In this document: positions 52,499-61,188 of the stretch, one piece after another | How the letters are laid out: every line of letters starts with the position of its first letter | Position numbering within the stretch: the stretch's first letter is position 1 | Origin: Polynucleobacter sp. SHI8 | GTDB lineage: Bacteria; Pseudomonadota; Gammaproteobacteria; Burkholderiales; Burkholderiaceae | DNA length: 64,000 nt | NCBI RefSeq assembly: GCF_027944005.1 | Contig: NZ_AP027204.1 | Location: 806,001-870,000 of the forward strand | Reading direction: 5' to 3' | Notes under the pieces: generated by a model | Told to the model about the DNA's origin: nothing | What the model saw: the letters and a program-made list of their open reading frames with translations, nothing else | Databases searched by the model: none | Position numbers and translations under genes: made by a program

Positions 52499-54619
52499 AT
52501 GGCCTCACGACAATCTAAAGGTAAAAGTGGCAAATCAGAGCGCGCAGCGCCGATTTCAGCCCCGCAATTAGACGAGTCCAAGTTTATTGATTTTCCGAAC
52601 TCTCCTTTTCACTTATACCAGCCATTTCAGCCAGCGGGCGATCAACCAACTGCGATTGCTGGTTTAGTGGAAGGGATTAATGACGGCGAATCGTTTCAGA
52701 CCCTTCTTGGAGTTACTGGCTCAGGTAAAACCTACACTATGGCGAACGTGATTGCACGGGAGGGTAGACCAGCAATTATTTTTGCCCCTAATAAAACCTT
52801 AGCAGCCCAGTTATATAGTGAGTTTCGTGAGTTTTTTCCAAGAAACGCGGTTGAGTATTTTGTCAGTTACTACGACTACTATCAGCCAGAGGCATATGTC
52901 CCACAGCGAGATTTATTCATTGAAAAAGATTCATCGATTAATGAGCATATTGAGCAGATGCGGCTCTCGGCTACAAAAAGTTTGCTCGAGCGACGTGATG
53001 TCATCATTGTTGCCAGTGTATCGGCAATCTACGGTATCGGTAATCCAGGGGATTATCACAAAATGGTTCTCACCCTTCGTCAAGGTGACAAGATGTCACA
53101 AAGCGACGCGGTTAAACGTTTAGTAGCGATGCAATATGAGCGCAATGAAATTGATTTTTCGCGAGGTACTTTTCGCGTAAGAGGCGACACGATTGATATT
53201 TTTCCAGCAGAGCATAACGAATTAGCTGTGCGACTCGAGCTCTTTGATGACCAGATTGATAGTTTGCAATTTTTTGATCCATTAACCGGAAAGACGAAGC
53301 AACGTATTGCCCGTTTCACGGTATATCCAGGTTCGCATTATGTTACCCCTAGAGAAACCGTTTTACGTGCTGTTGAGGACATTAAAGTTGAATTAAGAGA
53401 GCGATTGGCGGAACTTATTTCGCAAAATAAGTTGGTGGAAGCACAGCGCTTAGAGCAACGAACACGATTTGATCTTGAAATGCTAGCGGAGTTAGGTTTC
53501 TGTAAAGGTATTGAAAATTATTCACGTCATTTATCCGGTGGCAAACCAGGAGATGCCCCGCCTACCTTGATTGATTACTTGCCCCAAGATGCCTTAATGT
53601 TTTTAGATGAGTCCCACGTTTTGATTGGGCAGTTCAATGGCATGTATAACGGTGACCGAGCACGTAAAGTAACCTTAGTAGATTTTGGTTTTCGCTTACC
53701 TTCAGCCTTAGATAATCGACCACTTAAATTCAATGAATTTGAGAGCAAAATGCGTCAAACGGTTTTTGTTAGTGCAACGCCTGCTGATTATGAAAATACC
53801 AAAACCGGAAATGTTGTGGAGCAAGTAGTGAGACCAACAGGCCTGATTGACCCAGAGATCCAGGTATTACCAGCAACGACCCAAGTCGATGACTTATTGG
53901 ATCAGATCAAATTAAGAGTTGCGCAGAGCGAAAGAGTATTAGTGACCGTTTTGACCAAGCGAATGGCAGAGCAATTAACGGACTTTTTATCCGATCATGG
54001 CGTTAAAGTTCGGTATGTTCATTCTGATATTGATACCGTTGAGCGCGTTGAGATTATTCGTGATTTACGTTTAGGCATGTTTGATGTGCTCGTTGGTATT
54101 AATTTGTTGCGGGAGGGCTTGGATATCCCAGAAGTTTCCTTAGTGGCGATTTTGGACGCGGATAAAGAAGGGTTCTTACGATCAGAGCGCAGTCTCATCC
54201 AAACGATCGGTCGTGCAGCACGAAATATCAATGGTAAAGCTATCTTGTATGCAGACCGAATGACGGGCTCTATGCAAAGAGCGATTGCTGAAACCCAGCG
54301 TCGTAGGACAAAACAAACGGCATTTAACGAAGCCAATGGCATTACGCCAGTAGGGGTAACTAAGCGCATCAAAGACATTATTGATGGTGTTTATGATGTC
54401 GATGATGAGAAATCCCAGTGGCAGTCGCAGAAAGAAAAAGCTAAATATGAAGATATGGGAGAGAAAGATTTAGCTAAAGAAATCAAGAGACTAGAGAAAG
54501 AGATGCAAGATTTTGCACGCAATCTCGAGTTCGAAAAAGCTGCTCAAGCTAGAGATCGCTTGAGTAAAATTAGAGCGATGGCATTTGGTGCGCTGACACC
54601 AGATCACCCCCTTCCTTAG
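52499..54619 (+). CDS. uvrB: UvrABC excinuclease subunit B
   Basis: A 706-residue UvrB of nucleotide excision repair. Walker A is G71-T78 (GVTGSGKT). The beta-hairpin segment YYDYYQPEAYVP, helicase motifs (LLREGLDIPEVSLV, TIGRAARN) and the C-terminal UVR domain (QDFARNLEFEKAAQARDR) are in order. It has about 30 extra basic residues at the N-terminus compared with E. coli. No good ribosome binding site and no LexA box were found upstream, so SOS control is not supported here. Confidence 0.97.
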   Translation: MASRQSKGKSGKSERAAPISAPQLDESKFIDFPNSPFHLYQPFQPAGDQPTAIAGLVEGINDGESFQTLLGVTGSGKTYTMANVIAREGRPAIIFAPNKTLAAQLYSEFREFFPRNAVEYFVSYYDYYQPEAYVPQRDLFIEKDSSINEHIEQMRLSATKSLLERRDVIIVASVSAIYGIGNPGDYHKMVLTLRQGDKMSQSDAVKRLVAMQYERNEIDFSRGTFRVRGDTIDIFPAEHNELAVRLELFDDQIDSLQFFDPLTGKTKQRIARFTVYPGSHYVTPRETVLRAVEDIKVELRERLAELISQNKLVEAQRLEQRTRFDLEMLAELGFCKGIENYSRHLSGGKPGDAPPTLIDYLPQDALMFLDESHVLIGQFNGMYNGDRARKVTLVDFGFRLPSALDNRPLKFNEFESKMRQTVFVSATPADYENTKTGNVVEQVVRPTGLIDPEIQVLPATTQVDDLLDQIKLRVAQSERVLVTVLTKRMAEQLTDFLSDHGVKVRYVHSDIDTVERVEIIRDLRLGMFDVLVGINLLREGLDIPEVSLVAILDADKEGFLRSERSLIQTIGRAARNINGKAILYADRMTGSMQRAIAETQRRRTKQTAFNEANGITPVGVTKRIKDIIDGVYDVDDEKSQWQSQKEKAKYEDMGEKDLAKEIKRLEKEMQDFARNLEFEKAAQARDRLSKIRAMAFGALTPDHPLP

Positions 54620-54647
54620 ACCCAAGCAAAACACTCAACTATTTGCT

Positions 54648-54672
54648 ATACTTGAGTTAATCCGTCAGGTAT
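54648..54672. promoter_or_regulatory. IscR type 1 binding site in the isc promoter
   Basis: A 25-base sequence beginning ATACTTGAGTTAA and ending GTCAGGTAT matches the type 1 IscR consensus (ATA-n3-GA-...-GTC-n3-TAT) closely. It overlaps a TATACT -10-like element at 54647-54652. Fe-S-loaded IscR should bind it and repress the operon. Confidence 0.85.
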
Positions 54673-54753
54673 TACCCATGCATGCGGAGGTATTTAGAGG
54701 TCCCAGAAACCAATCTGGATTTTAGCTAAATGATTGAAAGATAAAGTTTAAAT

Positions 54754-55338
54754 ATGAGATTAACCACAAAAGGTCGTTTTGCAGTAACCGCAATGATTGA
54801 TTTGGCCATGCGCCAGGCTGAAGGTCCTGTGACACTCGCAGGAATCAGTAAAAGGCAAAAAATTTCCCTATCTTACTTAGAGCAGCTCTTTGGTAAGTTG
54901 CGCCGTGATCGAATCGTCGAAAGTACACGTGGACCAGGTGGGGGTTATAGCTTGTGTCGAGATGGATCCACCATTACGGTGGCAGACATCATTACTGCTG
55001 TTGATGAACCAATCGATGCGACCCAGTGTGGTGGTAAAGGTAACTGTCACGGTCAAGATGAACTCAATATGCAGTGTATGACGCATGATTTATGGTCCAA
55101 CTTGAACAAAAAGATGGTGGATTACCTCCAGTCGGTTACCTTAAAAGACTTAGTTGCGCAGCAAGAGCAGCGTCAAGTGGTAGTCCTTTCGCCTTTTATT
55201 AACCAAAACAAACCAGCTCAAATTGCGCCAAATAAAAACCCTTCACTCAATGTAGTGGATGCCAAGTCTGCCAAAAAAGAGCCTGCGCCAAAACGATTTA
55301 TTGTTAATTCAGTATTCAATTTGGCACAACAAAACTAA
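54754..55338 (+). CDS. iscR: IscR, Fe-S cluster-sensing Rrf2 regulator
   Basis: A 194-residue Rrf2-family protein with N-terminal winged helix (MRLTTKGRFAVTAMIDLA) and cluster ligands C92, C98, C108 and H111. E. coli has C92, C98, C104 and H107, so four residues are inserted between the second and third cysteines. It should bind a [2Fe-2S] cluster and repress the isc operon through the site at 54648-54672. It has about 30 extra C-terminal residues, lysine- and proline-rich. First gene of a seven-gene operon. Confidence 0.94.
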   Translation: MRLTTKGRFAVTAMIDLAMRQAEGPVTLAGISKRQKISLSYLEQLFGKLRRDRIVESTRGPGGGYSLCRDGSTITVADIITAVDEPIDATQCGGKGNCHGQDELNMQCMTHDLWSNLNKKMVDYLQSVTLKDLVAQQEQRQVVVLSPFINQNKPAQIAPNKNPSLNVVDAKSAKKEPAPKRFIVNSVFNLAQQN

Positions 55339-55355
55339 AGATCGAAGAGAATTCA

Positions 55356-56618
55356 ATGAGCCAAGAACATAACACCCCAAAATTAAATCCACTTCCCATG
55401 TTTAGTGCAAGACACTTCCCTGTGTATATGGATTATTCAGCAACCACACCGATTGATCCACGTGTAGTGGATAAGATGATTCCTTATCTTCGTGAACAAT
55501 TTGGAAACCCCGCGTCAAGAAGCCATGCTTATGGTTGGGAGGCGGAGGAAGCGGTTGAGGAAGCGCGTAACGAGGTAGCTCTTCTAGTAGGTGCTGATCC
55601 ACGGGAAATCGTTTGGACCAGTGGTGCAACCGAAAGTATTAATCTCGCCGTCAAGGGTGCCGCTCATTTTTATAAAGACAAAGGTCGTCACATCATGACC
55701 TTAAAGACTGAGCACAAAGCCACATTAGATACCTGCCGTGAGTTAGAGCGTGAAGGTTATGAAGTGACCTATCTAGATGTTCAGGAAAATGGACTTTTAG
55801 ATATGGATTATTTTAAGAGCCAGATACGACCTGACACGATGTTAGTTTCCATTTTGTATGTGAATAATGAAATTGGTGTTATTCAAGATATCGCCGCAAT
55901 TGGTGAGATTTGTCGTGAGAAGGGAATCATCTTTCATGTGGATGCAGCACAAGCCACAGGTAAAGTTGTGATCAATTTAGCCGAACTAAAAGTCGATTTA
56001 ATGAGTTTTTGTGCGCATAAAACTTATGGTCCAAAAGGTGTTGGAGCATTGTTTGTGCGTCGTAAGCCAAGGATTCGTATTGAGGCTCAAATCCACGGTG
56101 GTGGTCATGAGCGTGGCATGCGCTCAGGAACTTTACCGACCCATCAAATTGTTGGTATGGGTGAGGCGTTTCGCTTAGCGCGCTTAGAAATGGGTACTGA
56201 AAATGAACGCATTCGTATGTTGCGTGACCGTTTATGGGCAGGACTTTCAACAATTGAAGAAGTTTATTTAAATGGTGATATGGAGCAACGTGTGCCTCAT
56301 AACCTGAATGTCAGTTTTAATTATGTAGAAGGTGAGTCCATGTTGATGGCACTTAAGGATGTTGCGATTTCTTCCGGATCAGCATGTACTTCAGCCTCAC
56401 TCGAGCCATCATTTGTTTTACGAGCATTAGGGCGCAATGATGAACTTGCACATAGTTCAATTCGTTTTAGTGTAGGTCGTTTTACAACGATTGAAGAAGT
56501 CGACTTTACCGTCGAGTTGATAAAAAACAAAATTGCGAAATTAAGAGAACTCTCACCTTTGTGGGAAATGTTTAAAGATGGTATCGATTTAAGTACGATT
56601 CAATGGGCAGCACACTAA
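55356..56618 (+). CDS. iscS: Cysteine desulfurase
   Basis: A 420-residue PLP enzyme that takes sulfur from cysteine as a persulfide for cluster assembly. PLP lysine K222 is in HKTYGPKG and the active-site Cys C344 in GSACTSAS, on the mobile loop. A few extra N-terminal residues precede FPVYMDYSATTP. It follows iscR by 17 bases. Confidence 0.97.
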   Translation: MSQEHNTPKLNPLPMFSARHFPVYMDYSATTPIDPRVVDKMIPYLREQFGNPASRSHAYGWEAEEAVEEARNEVALLVGADPREIVWTSGATESINLAVKGAAHFYKDKGRHIMTLKTEHKATLDTCRELEREGYEVTYLDVQENGLLDMDYFKSQIRPDTMLVSILYVNNEIGVIQDIAAIGEICREKGIIFHVDAAQATGKVVINLAELKVDLMSFCAHKTYGPKGVGALFVRRKPRIRIEAQIHGGGHERGMRSGTLPTHQIVGMGEAFRLARLEMGTENERIRMLRDRLWAGLSTIEEVYLNGDMEQRVPHNLNVSFNYVEGESMLMALKDVAISSGSACTSASLEPSFVLRALGRNDELAHSSIRFSVGRFTTIEEVDFTVELIKNKIAKLRELSPLWEMFKDGIDLSTIQWAAH

Positions 56619-56638
56619 CCAATTTTTAAGGAAATATC

Positions 56639-57022
56639 ATGGCATATAGCGACAAAGTAATTGATCATTATGAAAATCCACGTAACGTGGGTGCATTTGA
56701 AAAAGGTGATGAAGCAGTCGGTACCGGTATGGTCGGGGCGCCTGCTTGTGGTGATGTAATGAAACTGCAAATTCGTGTAAATGAAAACGGCATTATTGAA
56801 GATGCAAAATTTAAGACCTATGGATGTGGTTCTGCGATTGCATCATCTTCACTCGTGACTGAATGGGTTAAAGGTAAAACTTTAGATCAAGCTCTTGAAA
56901 TTAAAAATGCACAAATTGCTGAAGAATTAGCCTTACCCCCAGTAAAGATTCATTGTTCCATTTTGGCAGAGGATGCAATTAAAGCAGCTGTCCAAGATTA
57001 TCGCGAGAAGCACACGAAGTAA
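56639..57022 (+). CDS. iscU: Fe-S cluster assembly scaffold IscU
   Basis: A 127-residue scaffold with C37, C63 and C106 and the LPPVK motif (99-103) recognised by HscA. The asp next to C37 (GAPACGD) is present. It receives sulfur from IscS and iron, then passes the cluster on with help of HscA/HscB. Start ATG 56639 follows AAGGA. Confidence 0.97.
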   Translation: MAYSDKVIDHYENPRNVGAFEKGDEAVGTGMVGAPACGDVMKLQIRVNENGIIEDAKFKTYGCGSAIASSSLVTEWVKGKTLDQALEIKNAQIAEELALPPVKIHCSILAEDAIKAAVQDYREKHTK

Positions 57023-57039
57023 TTGTTGAAAGAAAGTAT

Positions 57040-57363
57040 ATGGCAATTAGTTTGACTGAAAAAGCAGCAAAGCATGTCAATCGTAACCTTGAAAAAAGAG
57101 GTAAGGGCATGGGCTTGCGTTTAGGCGTAAGAACCACTGGATGCTCAGGCCTTGCTTATGAACTTGAGTATGTAGATGCGCCAAATGAGACAGATCAAAT
57201 GTTTGAGTCTCATGGGATTAAGGTGTTCGTAGATCCGAAAAGCCTGCCTTATATCGATGGTACAGAATTAGATTTTGCTAGAGAAGGTTTAAATGAAGGG
57301 TTTAAATTTCAGAATCCGAATGTGAAGGATGAGTGTGGGTGTGGTGAATCATTCAGAATTTAG
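57040..57363 (+). CDS. iscA: Fe-S assembly A-type carrier IscA
   Basis: A 107-residue A-type carrier with the three conserved cysteines C35, C99 and C101 (the last two in CGCGESF). It carries [4Fe-4S] clusters or iron to target proteins. The following gene's start lies inside its end. Confidence 0.96.
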   Translation: MAISLTEKAAKHVNRNLEKRGKGMGLRLGVRTTGCSGLAYELEYVDAPNETDQMFESHGIKVFVDPKSLPYIDGTELDFAREGLNEGFKFQNPNVKDECGCGESFRI

Positions 57364-57883
57364 GGCAAATATTGCGAATTATTTTGAATTTTTTCATTTA
57401 CCGCAACAATTCTCAATCGACCGCAAAGCTTTAGATGCCGCTTATTTAAAAATACAGCAAGAAGTTCATCCTGATAAGTTTGCGCGGGCATCTGATTCTG
57501 AGAAGCGCCAGTCTCTGCAAATTGCTACTTTTGCAAATACTGCGTATCAAACTCTTAAGCAATCTATCAAACGTGGATTATATTTATGTGAGCTGAATGG
57601 TTTAGACCCACAGCTCGAAACTAATACAGCTATGCCAAAGGACTTTCTGATTCAGCAAATGGAGTTACGTGAGTCCATGGATGATGTGAAAAATGACCCG
57701 CTAGCTCTGAATCAATTACAAGATGAAGTCAGTCTTGAACTTAAAAAAAGAATTAATCAAATTGGACAGCAGTTTGATGAAATGAAGCAACCAGAAGCAG
57801 CTCTAATCAATTTAAGAGCTGCTTTATTTTTGGAACGGTTTTTAGAAGAACTAGATCAACGAATTACAGACGTGAGTGAATAA
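57329..57883 (+). CDS. hscB: Co-chaperone HscB
   Basis: A J-domain protein of up to 184 residues, with HPD at residues 47-49 and a C-terminal three-helix domain that binds IscU. Starting at ATG 57329 overlaps iscA by 35 bases; GTG codons at 57335, 57341 and 57344 are other choices that would shorten the overlap. Its stop overlaps the hscA start (TAATG). Confidence 0.92.
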   Translation: MSVGVVNHSEFRANIANYFEFFHLPQQFSIDRKALDAAYLKIQQEVHPDKFARASDSEKRQSLQIATFANTAYQTLKQSIKRGLYLCELNGLDPQLETNTAMPKDFLIQQMELRESMDDVKNDPLALNQLQDEVSLELKKRINQIGQQFDEMKQPEAALINLRAALFLERFLEELDQRITDVSE

Positions 57884-59751
57884 TGGCTTTATTACAAATT
57901 GCAGAACCTGGTCAGTCCCGAAATCCGCATGAGAGAAGGATTGCTATTGGTATTGATTTAGGAACCACGAATTCTTTAGTTGCTTGTATGAAAAATGCTA
58001 TCCCTGAAGTATTAAAAAGCGAAGCGGGTCACACCATGTTGCCATCCGTGGTTAGGTATCTTCCGGGAAACAAAACACAAGCAGGATATGAAGCGCTAGC
58101 TCAGGCTGCGATTGATCCTCAAAATACGATTATTTCAGTGAAGCGCTTGATGGGAAGAGGCATCAAGGATATTAGTCATGCAAAAAACCTGCCTTATCAA
58201 TTTGTTGATACCTCTGGGATGTTAAAAATTAAAACAGTGCAGGGCGATAAAAGCCCCGTTGAAGTTTCTGCAGAAATTCTTGCGAGATTGCGACAATTAG
58301 CAGAAGACTCATTCTCCGACGACATTGAAGGTGCTGTCATCACAGTACCGGCTTATTTCGATGATGCGCAGCGACAGGCAACAAAGGATGCCGCACAGCT
58401 TGCCGGTATTGAAGTACTAAGACTACTCAATGAACCAACCGCTGCTGCATTAGCTTATGGTTTGGATCATGGTTCAGAAGGCGTTTATGCTATTTTTGAT
58501 TTAGGCGGTGGTACTTTTGATATTTCTATTCTTCGTCTAAGTAAAGGTGTTTTCGAGGTCTTGTCAACGGGTGGGGATTCAGCACTTGGCGGTGATGACT
58601 TTGATCATGCATTAATGCAATTTATTTTGCAAGAATCTGGGCAAACAGAGCTTTCTTCGGGCGATCAACGTTCACTCATTTTGAAGTGTCGGGATGTTAA
58701 AGAAACTTTAAGTTCGCATCCTGCCGTTTTATTTGAATTCACATTTGCTAATGGACACGCTATACAAAAAAGTATTTCTCAAGAAGACTTTGCAAAAATG
58801 ACGCAAAGTTTAGTCACAAAAGCACTAGTGAGTGTTAAAAAAGCAGTGCGTGATGCTGAGATTGATCTTGAAGAGATTCAGGGTGTGGTGATGGTTGGTG
58901 GGGCTACAAGAATGCCCAATATTCAGGCGGAAGTTGCACAATATTTTCAGAAAACTCCTTTAAATGATTTGAATCCCGATGAAGTTGTTGCATTGGGCGC
59001 TGCAAGACAAGCTGATCTGTTGGTCGGTAATAAAAATAAAGATGATGAGTGGTTGCTCCTTGATGTCATTCCTCTTTCCTTAGGTGTGGAGATGATGGGT
59101 GGGTTAGTAGAAAAAATTATTCCCCGCAATACCCCAATTCCTGTTGCAAGGGCGCAAGACTTTACAACGTTCAAAGATGGTCAAACTGCAATGGCAGTTC
59201 ACGTCTTGCAAGGTGAGCGAGAATTAGCTGGAGATTGTCGTTCTTTAGCCAAGTTTGAGTTAAGAGGTATACCCCCGATGGTCGCAGGAGCTGCCAGGAT
59301 TCGTGTCACATATCAAGTGGATGCAGACGGACTATTGTCGGTGAGTGCCAAAGAAGAAACCTCAGGTGTGCAAACCGCCATTACCGTCAAACCAAGTTAT
59401 GGACTTGAAGATGGTGACATTGCTCGTATGCTATCGGAGAGTTTTCAGACAGCAGAGTCAGATATGTTGGCAAGAGCTCTGCGCGAAGAGCAAGTAGAAG
59501 CGATGCGCTTAATTGATGCTGTGAATAATTCGCTAGCAACGGATGCGAACTTACTCAGTCCGCAAGAGCAGGCAGATATTCAGAAAGAACTCAATCAGTT
59601 ACGTCAATTATCTGCAAACTCGAATGACGTAGACGAATTAAGAAAGGGCATTAGTGCTCTGTCCGAAGTCACAGAAGAATTTGCTGCAAGAAGAATGAAT
59701 GCCAATATACGCCGAGCACTAACCGGTAAAAATTTGAATGATATTGAATGA
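57883..59751 (+). CDS. hscA: Chaperone HscA
   Basis: A 622-residue Hsp70. The nucleotide-binding domain starts GIDLGTTNSLVAC, then IFDLGGGTFD and the substrate-binding domain. It binds IscU through LPPVK and releases clusters using ATP. Coupled to hscB by a one-base overlap. Size and motifs are typical of HscA rather than DnaK. Confidence 0.95.
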   Translation: MALLQIAEPGQSRNPHERRIAIGIDLGTTNSLVACMKNAIPEVLKSEAGHTMLPSVVRYLPGNKTQAGYEALAQAAIDPQNTIISVKRLMGRGIKDISHAKNLPYQFVDTSGMLKIKTVQGDKSPVEVSAEILARLRQLAEDSFSDDIEGAVITVPAYFDDAQRQATKDAAQLAGIEVLRLLNEPTAAALAYGLDHGSEGVYAIFDLGGGTFDISILRLSKGVFEVLSTGGDSALGGDDFDHALMQFILQESGQTELSSGDQRSLILKCRDVKETLSSHPAVLFEFTFANGHAIQKSISQEDFAKMTQSLVTKALVSVKKAVRDAEIDLEEIQGVVMVGGATRMPNIQAEVAQYFQKTPLNDLNPDEVVALGAARQADLLVGNKNKDDEWLLLDVIPLSLGVEMMGGLVEKIIPRNTPIPVARAQDFTTFKDGQTAMAVHVLQGERELAGDCRSLAKFELRGIPPMVAGAARIRVTYQVDADGLLSVSAKEETSGVQTAITVKPSYGLEDGDIARMLSESFQTAESDMLARALREEQVEAMRLIDAVNNSLATDANLLSPQEQADIQKELNQLRQLSANSNDVDELRKGISALSEVTEEFAARRMNANIRRALTGKNLNDIE

Positions 59752-59763
59752 AATGAGTACGCT

Positions 59764-60102
59764 ATGACACAAATTGTAATTTTGCCCCATGAAGAATATT
59801 GTCCAGATGGATCCGTGATTGATGTACCTGCAGGAACATCTATTTGTGAAGCCTTACTAGAGAATGACATTCCAATTGAACATGCCTGTGAGTTGTCTTG
59901 CGCTTGTACAACTTGTCACGTGATTGTTCGGGAAGGATTTAACTCGCTGAATCCTAGTGATGAAAATGAAGATGATTTACTCGATCGAGCTTGGGGCTTA
60001 ACCCCTATGTCAAGATTGTCGTGTCAAGCTATTGTGGCGCAAAAAGATCTCGTGATTGAGATTCCTAAATACTCGATTAATCATGCTAAGGAAAACCACT
60101 AG
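59764..60102 (+). CDS. fdx: [2Fe-2S] ferredoxin of the isc system
   Basis: A 112-residue adrenodoxin-type ferredoxin with cluster ligands C42, C48, C51 and C87. It supplies electrons for cluster assembly by IscS/IscU. It is the last gene of the isc operon here; an iscX gene does not follow. Confidence 0.95.
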   Translation: MTQIVILPHEEYCPDGSVIDVPAGTSICEALLENDIPIEHACELSCACTTCHVIVREGFNSLNPSDENEDDLLDRAWGLTPMSRLSCQAIVAQKDLVIEIPKYSINHAKENH

Positions 60103-60169
60103 ATTAAATAGTAGTGATTGAGTTATTAGTGTATTAAACTGTCACCTATTACTTCATAGGAGATAGGAA

Positions 60170-61156
60170 ATGTTCAAATCATTTCAGAAAACATTCAGTA
60201 TTAAAAAAATCCTAATGCTTGTTGCACTATGTGGATTTTTTTCAAATTCAGTAGTTGCCCAAACTGACTGGCCTAAAGCAAAAAATGTCACGATTTATGT
60301 AGCCTTTGCTCCTGGCGCATTTACTGATGTAATTGCGCGTATTGTTGGTCAAGAATTAGCGAAGACAACTGGCGGTAATTTTGTCGTTGAGAATAAGCCC
60401 GGTGCAGGTGGTAATATCGCTACGCAATTCGTAAAGAGAGCACCTGCTGATGGCTACTCAATTCTTGTACATAGTGTTGCCTATGCCGTGAATCCTTCCC
60501 TCTATCCCAATGCTGGCTATGATGCGATTAAAGATTTTGTACCTTTAGCACTTGGGCCTCGTACACCAAACATTATTACGGTTAATCCAAAAGTACCTGC
60601 AAAAGATTTAAAAGAATTAATTGAATTAGCTAAAAAAGAACCATTGAGTTATGCATCTTCCGGAATTGGCACCACCACCCATCTATCAATGGAGCGTTTA
60701 AAAACAGCTGCTAAAGTAGATATTACCCATGTGCCTTATCAACCAGCTCAGGCTGTTGGAGCTGCAGTTGCCGGTCACACACAAATATCTTCTACCTCGA
60801 TGCCTCCAGCGGTTCAACAAATTAAAGCAGGTAATGTCAGAGCAATTGCAGTTACGAGCGCAAAGCGTTCTACATTATTGCCAGATGTACCATCAGTGAC
60901 AGAATTTGGTTATAAAGACTTTGATGACTATACGTGGGTAGGTTTTTTTGTTCCGGTAGGAACGCCCCCAGCCTTGGTTGAACAAATGAATGCTGCGATC
61001 AATCGTGCGATGGAAACTCCAGAAGCGAAAGAAAAATTTGTTTTGCAAGGTATGGAATCCACTAAAAACTCCTCAGCGCAATTCGGTACTTTTTTACAAA
61101 GTGAAGTTAAGAAATGGGCTGCTGTTGTGGTTAGTTCTGGAGCTAAGGTCGAATAA
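60170..61156 (+). CDS. Bug family (tripartite tricarboxylate) substrate-binding protein
   Basis: A 328-residue periplasmic receptor with a signal peptide (ending VVAQ) and the motif FAPGAFTDVIARIVGQ, then PADGYSILVHS and a LSYASSGIGTTTHLS loop. AGGAG is just before the ATG. It sits 67 bases after fdx; I found no terminator between them, so some read-through from the isc operon is possible. No transporter membrane genes are adjacent. Ligand unknown. Confidence 0.87.
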   Translation: MFKSFQKTFSIKKILMLVALCGFFSNSVVAQTDWPKAKNVTIYVAFAPGAFTDVIARIVGQELAKTTGGNFVVENKPGAGGNIATQFVKRAPADGYSILVHSVAYAVNPSLYPNAGYDAIKDFVPLALGPRTPNIITVNPKVPAKDLKELIELAKKEPLSYASSGIGTTTHLSMERLKTAAKVDITHVPYQPAQAVGAAVAGHTQISSTSMPPAVQQIKAGNVRAIAVTSAKRSTLLPDVPSVTEFGYKDFDDYTWVGFFVPVGTPPALVEQMNAAINRAMETPEAKEKFVLQGMESTKNSSAQFGTFLQSEVKKWAAVVVSSGAKVE

Positions 61157-61161
61157 TAAAC

Positions 61162-61188
61162 AGTAAGTCCATCTTTAATGGACTTACT
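61162..61188. terminator. Bidirectional terminator between Bug gene and lysS
   Basis: AGTAAGTCCAT and ATGGACTTACT form a perfect 11-base stem around a five-base loop, between convergent genes. On the minus strand it is followed by a T-rich tail (GTTTATTATT), so it mainly ends lysS. Confidence 0.75.
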
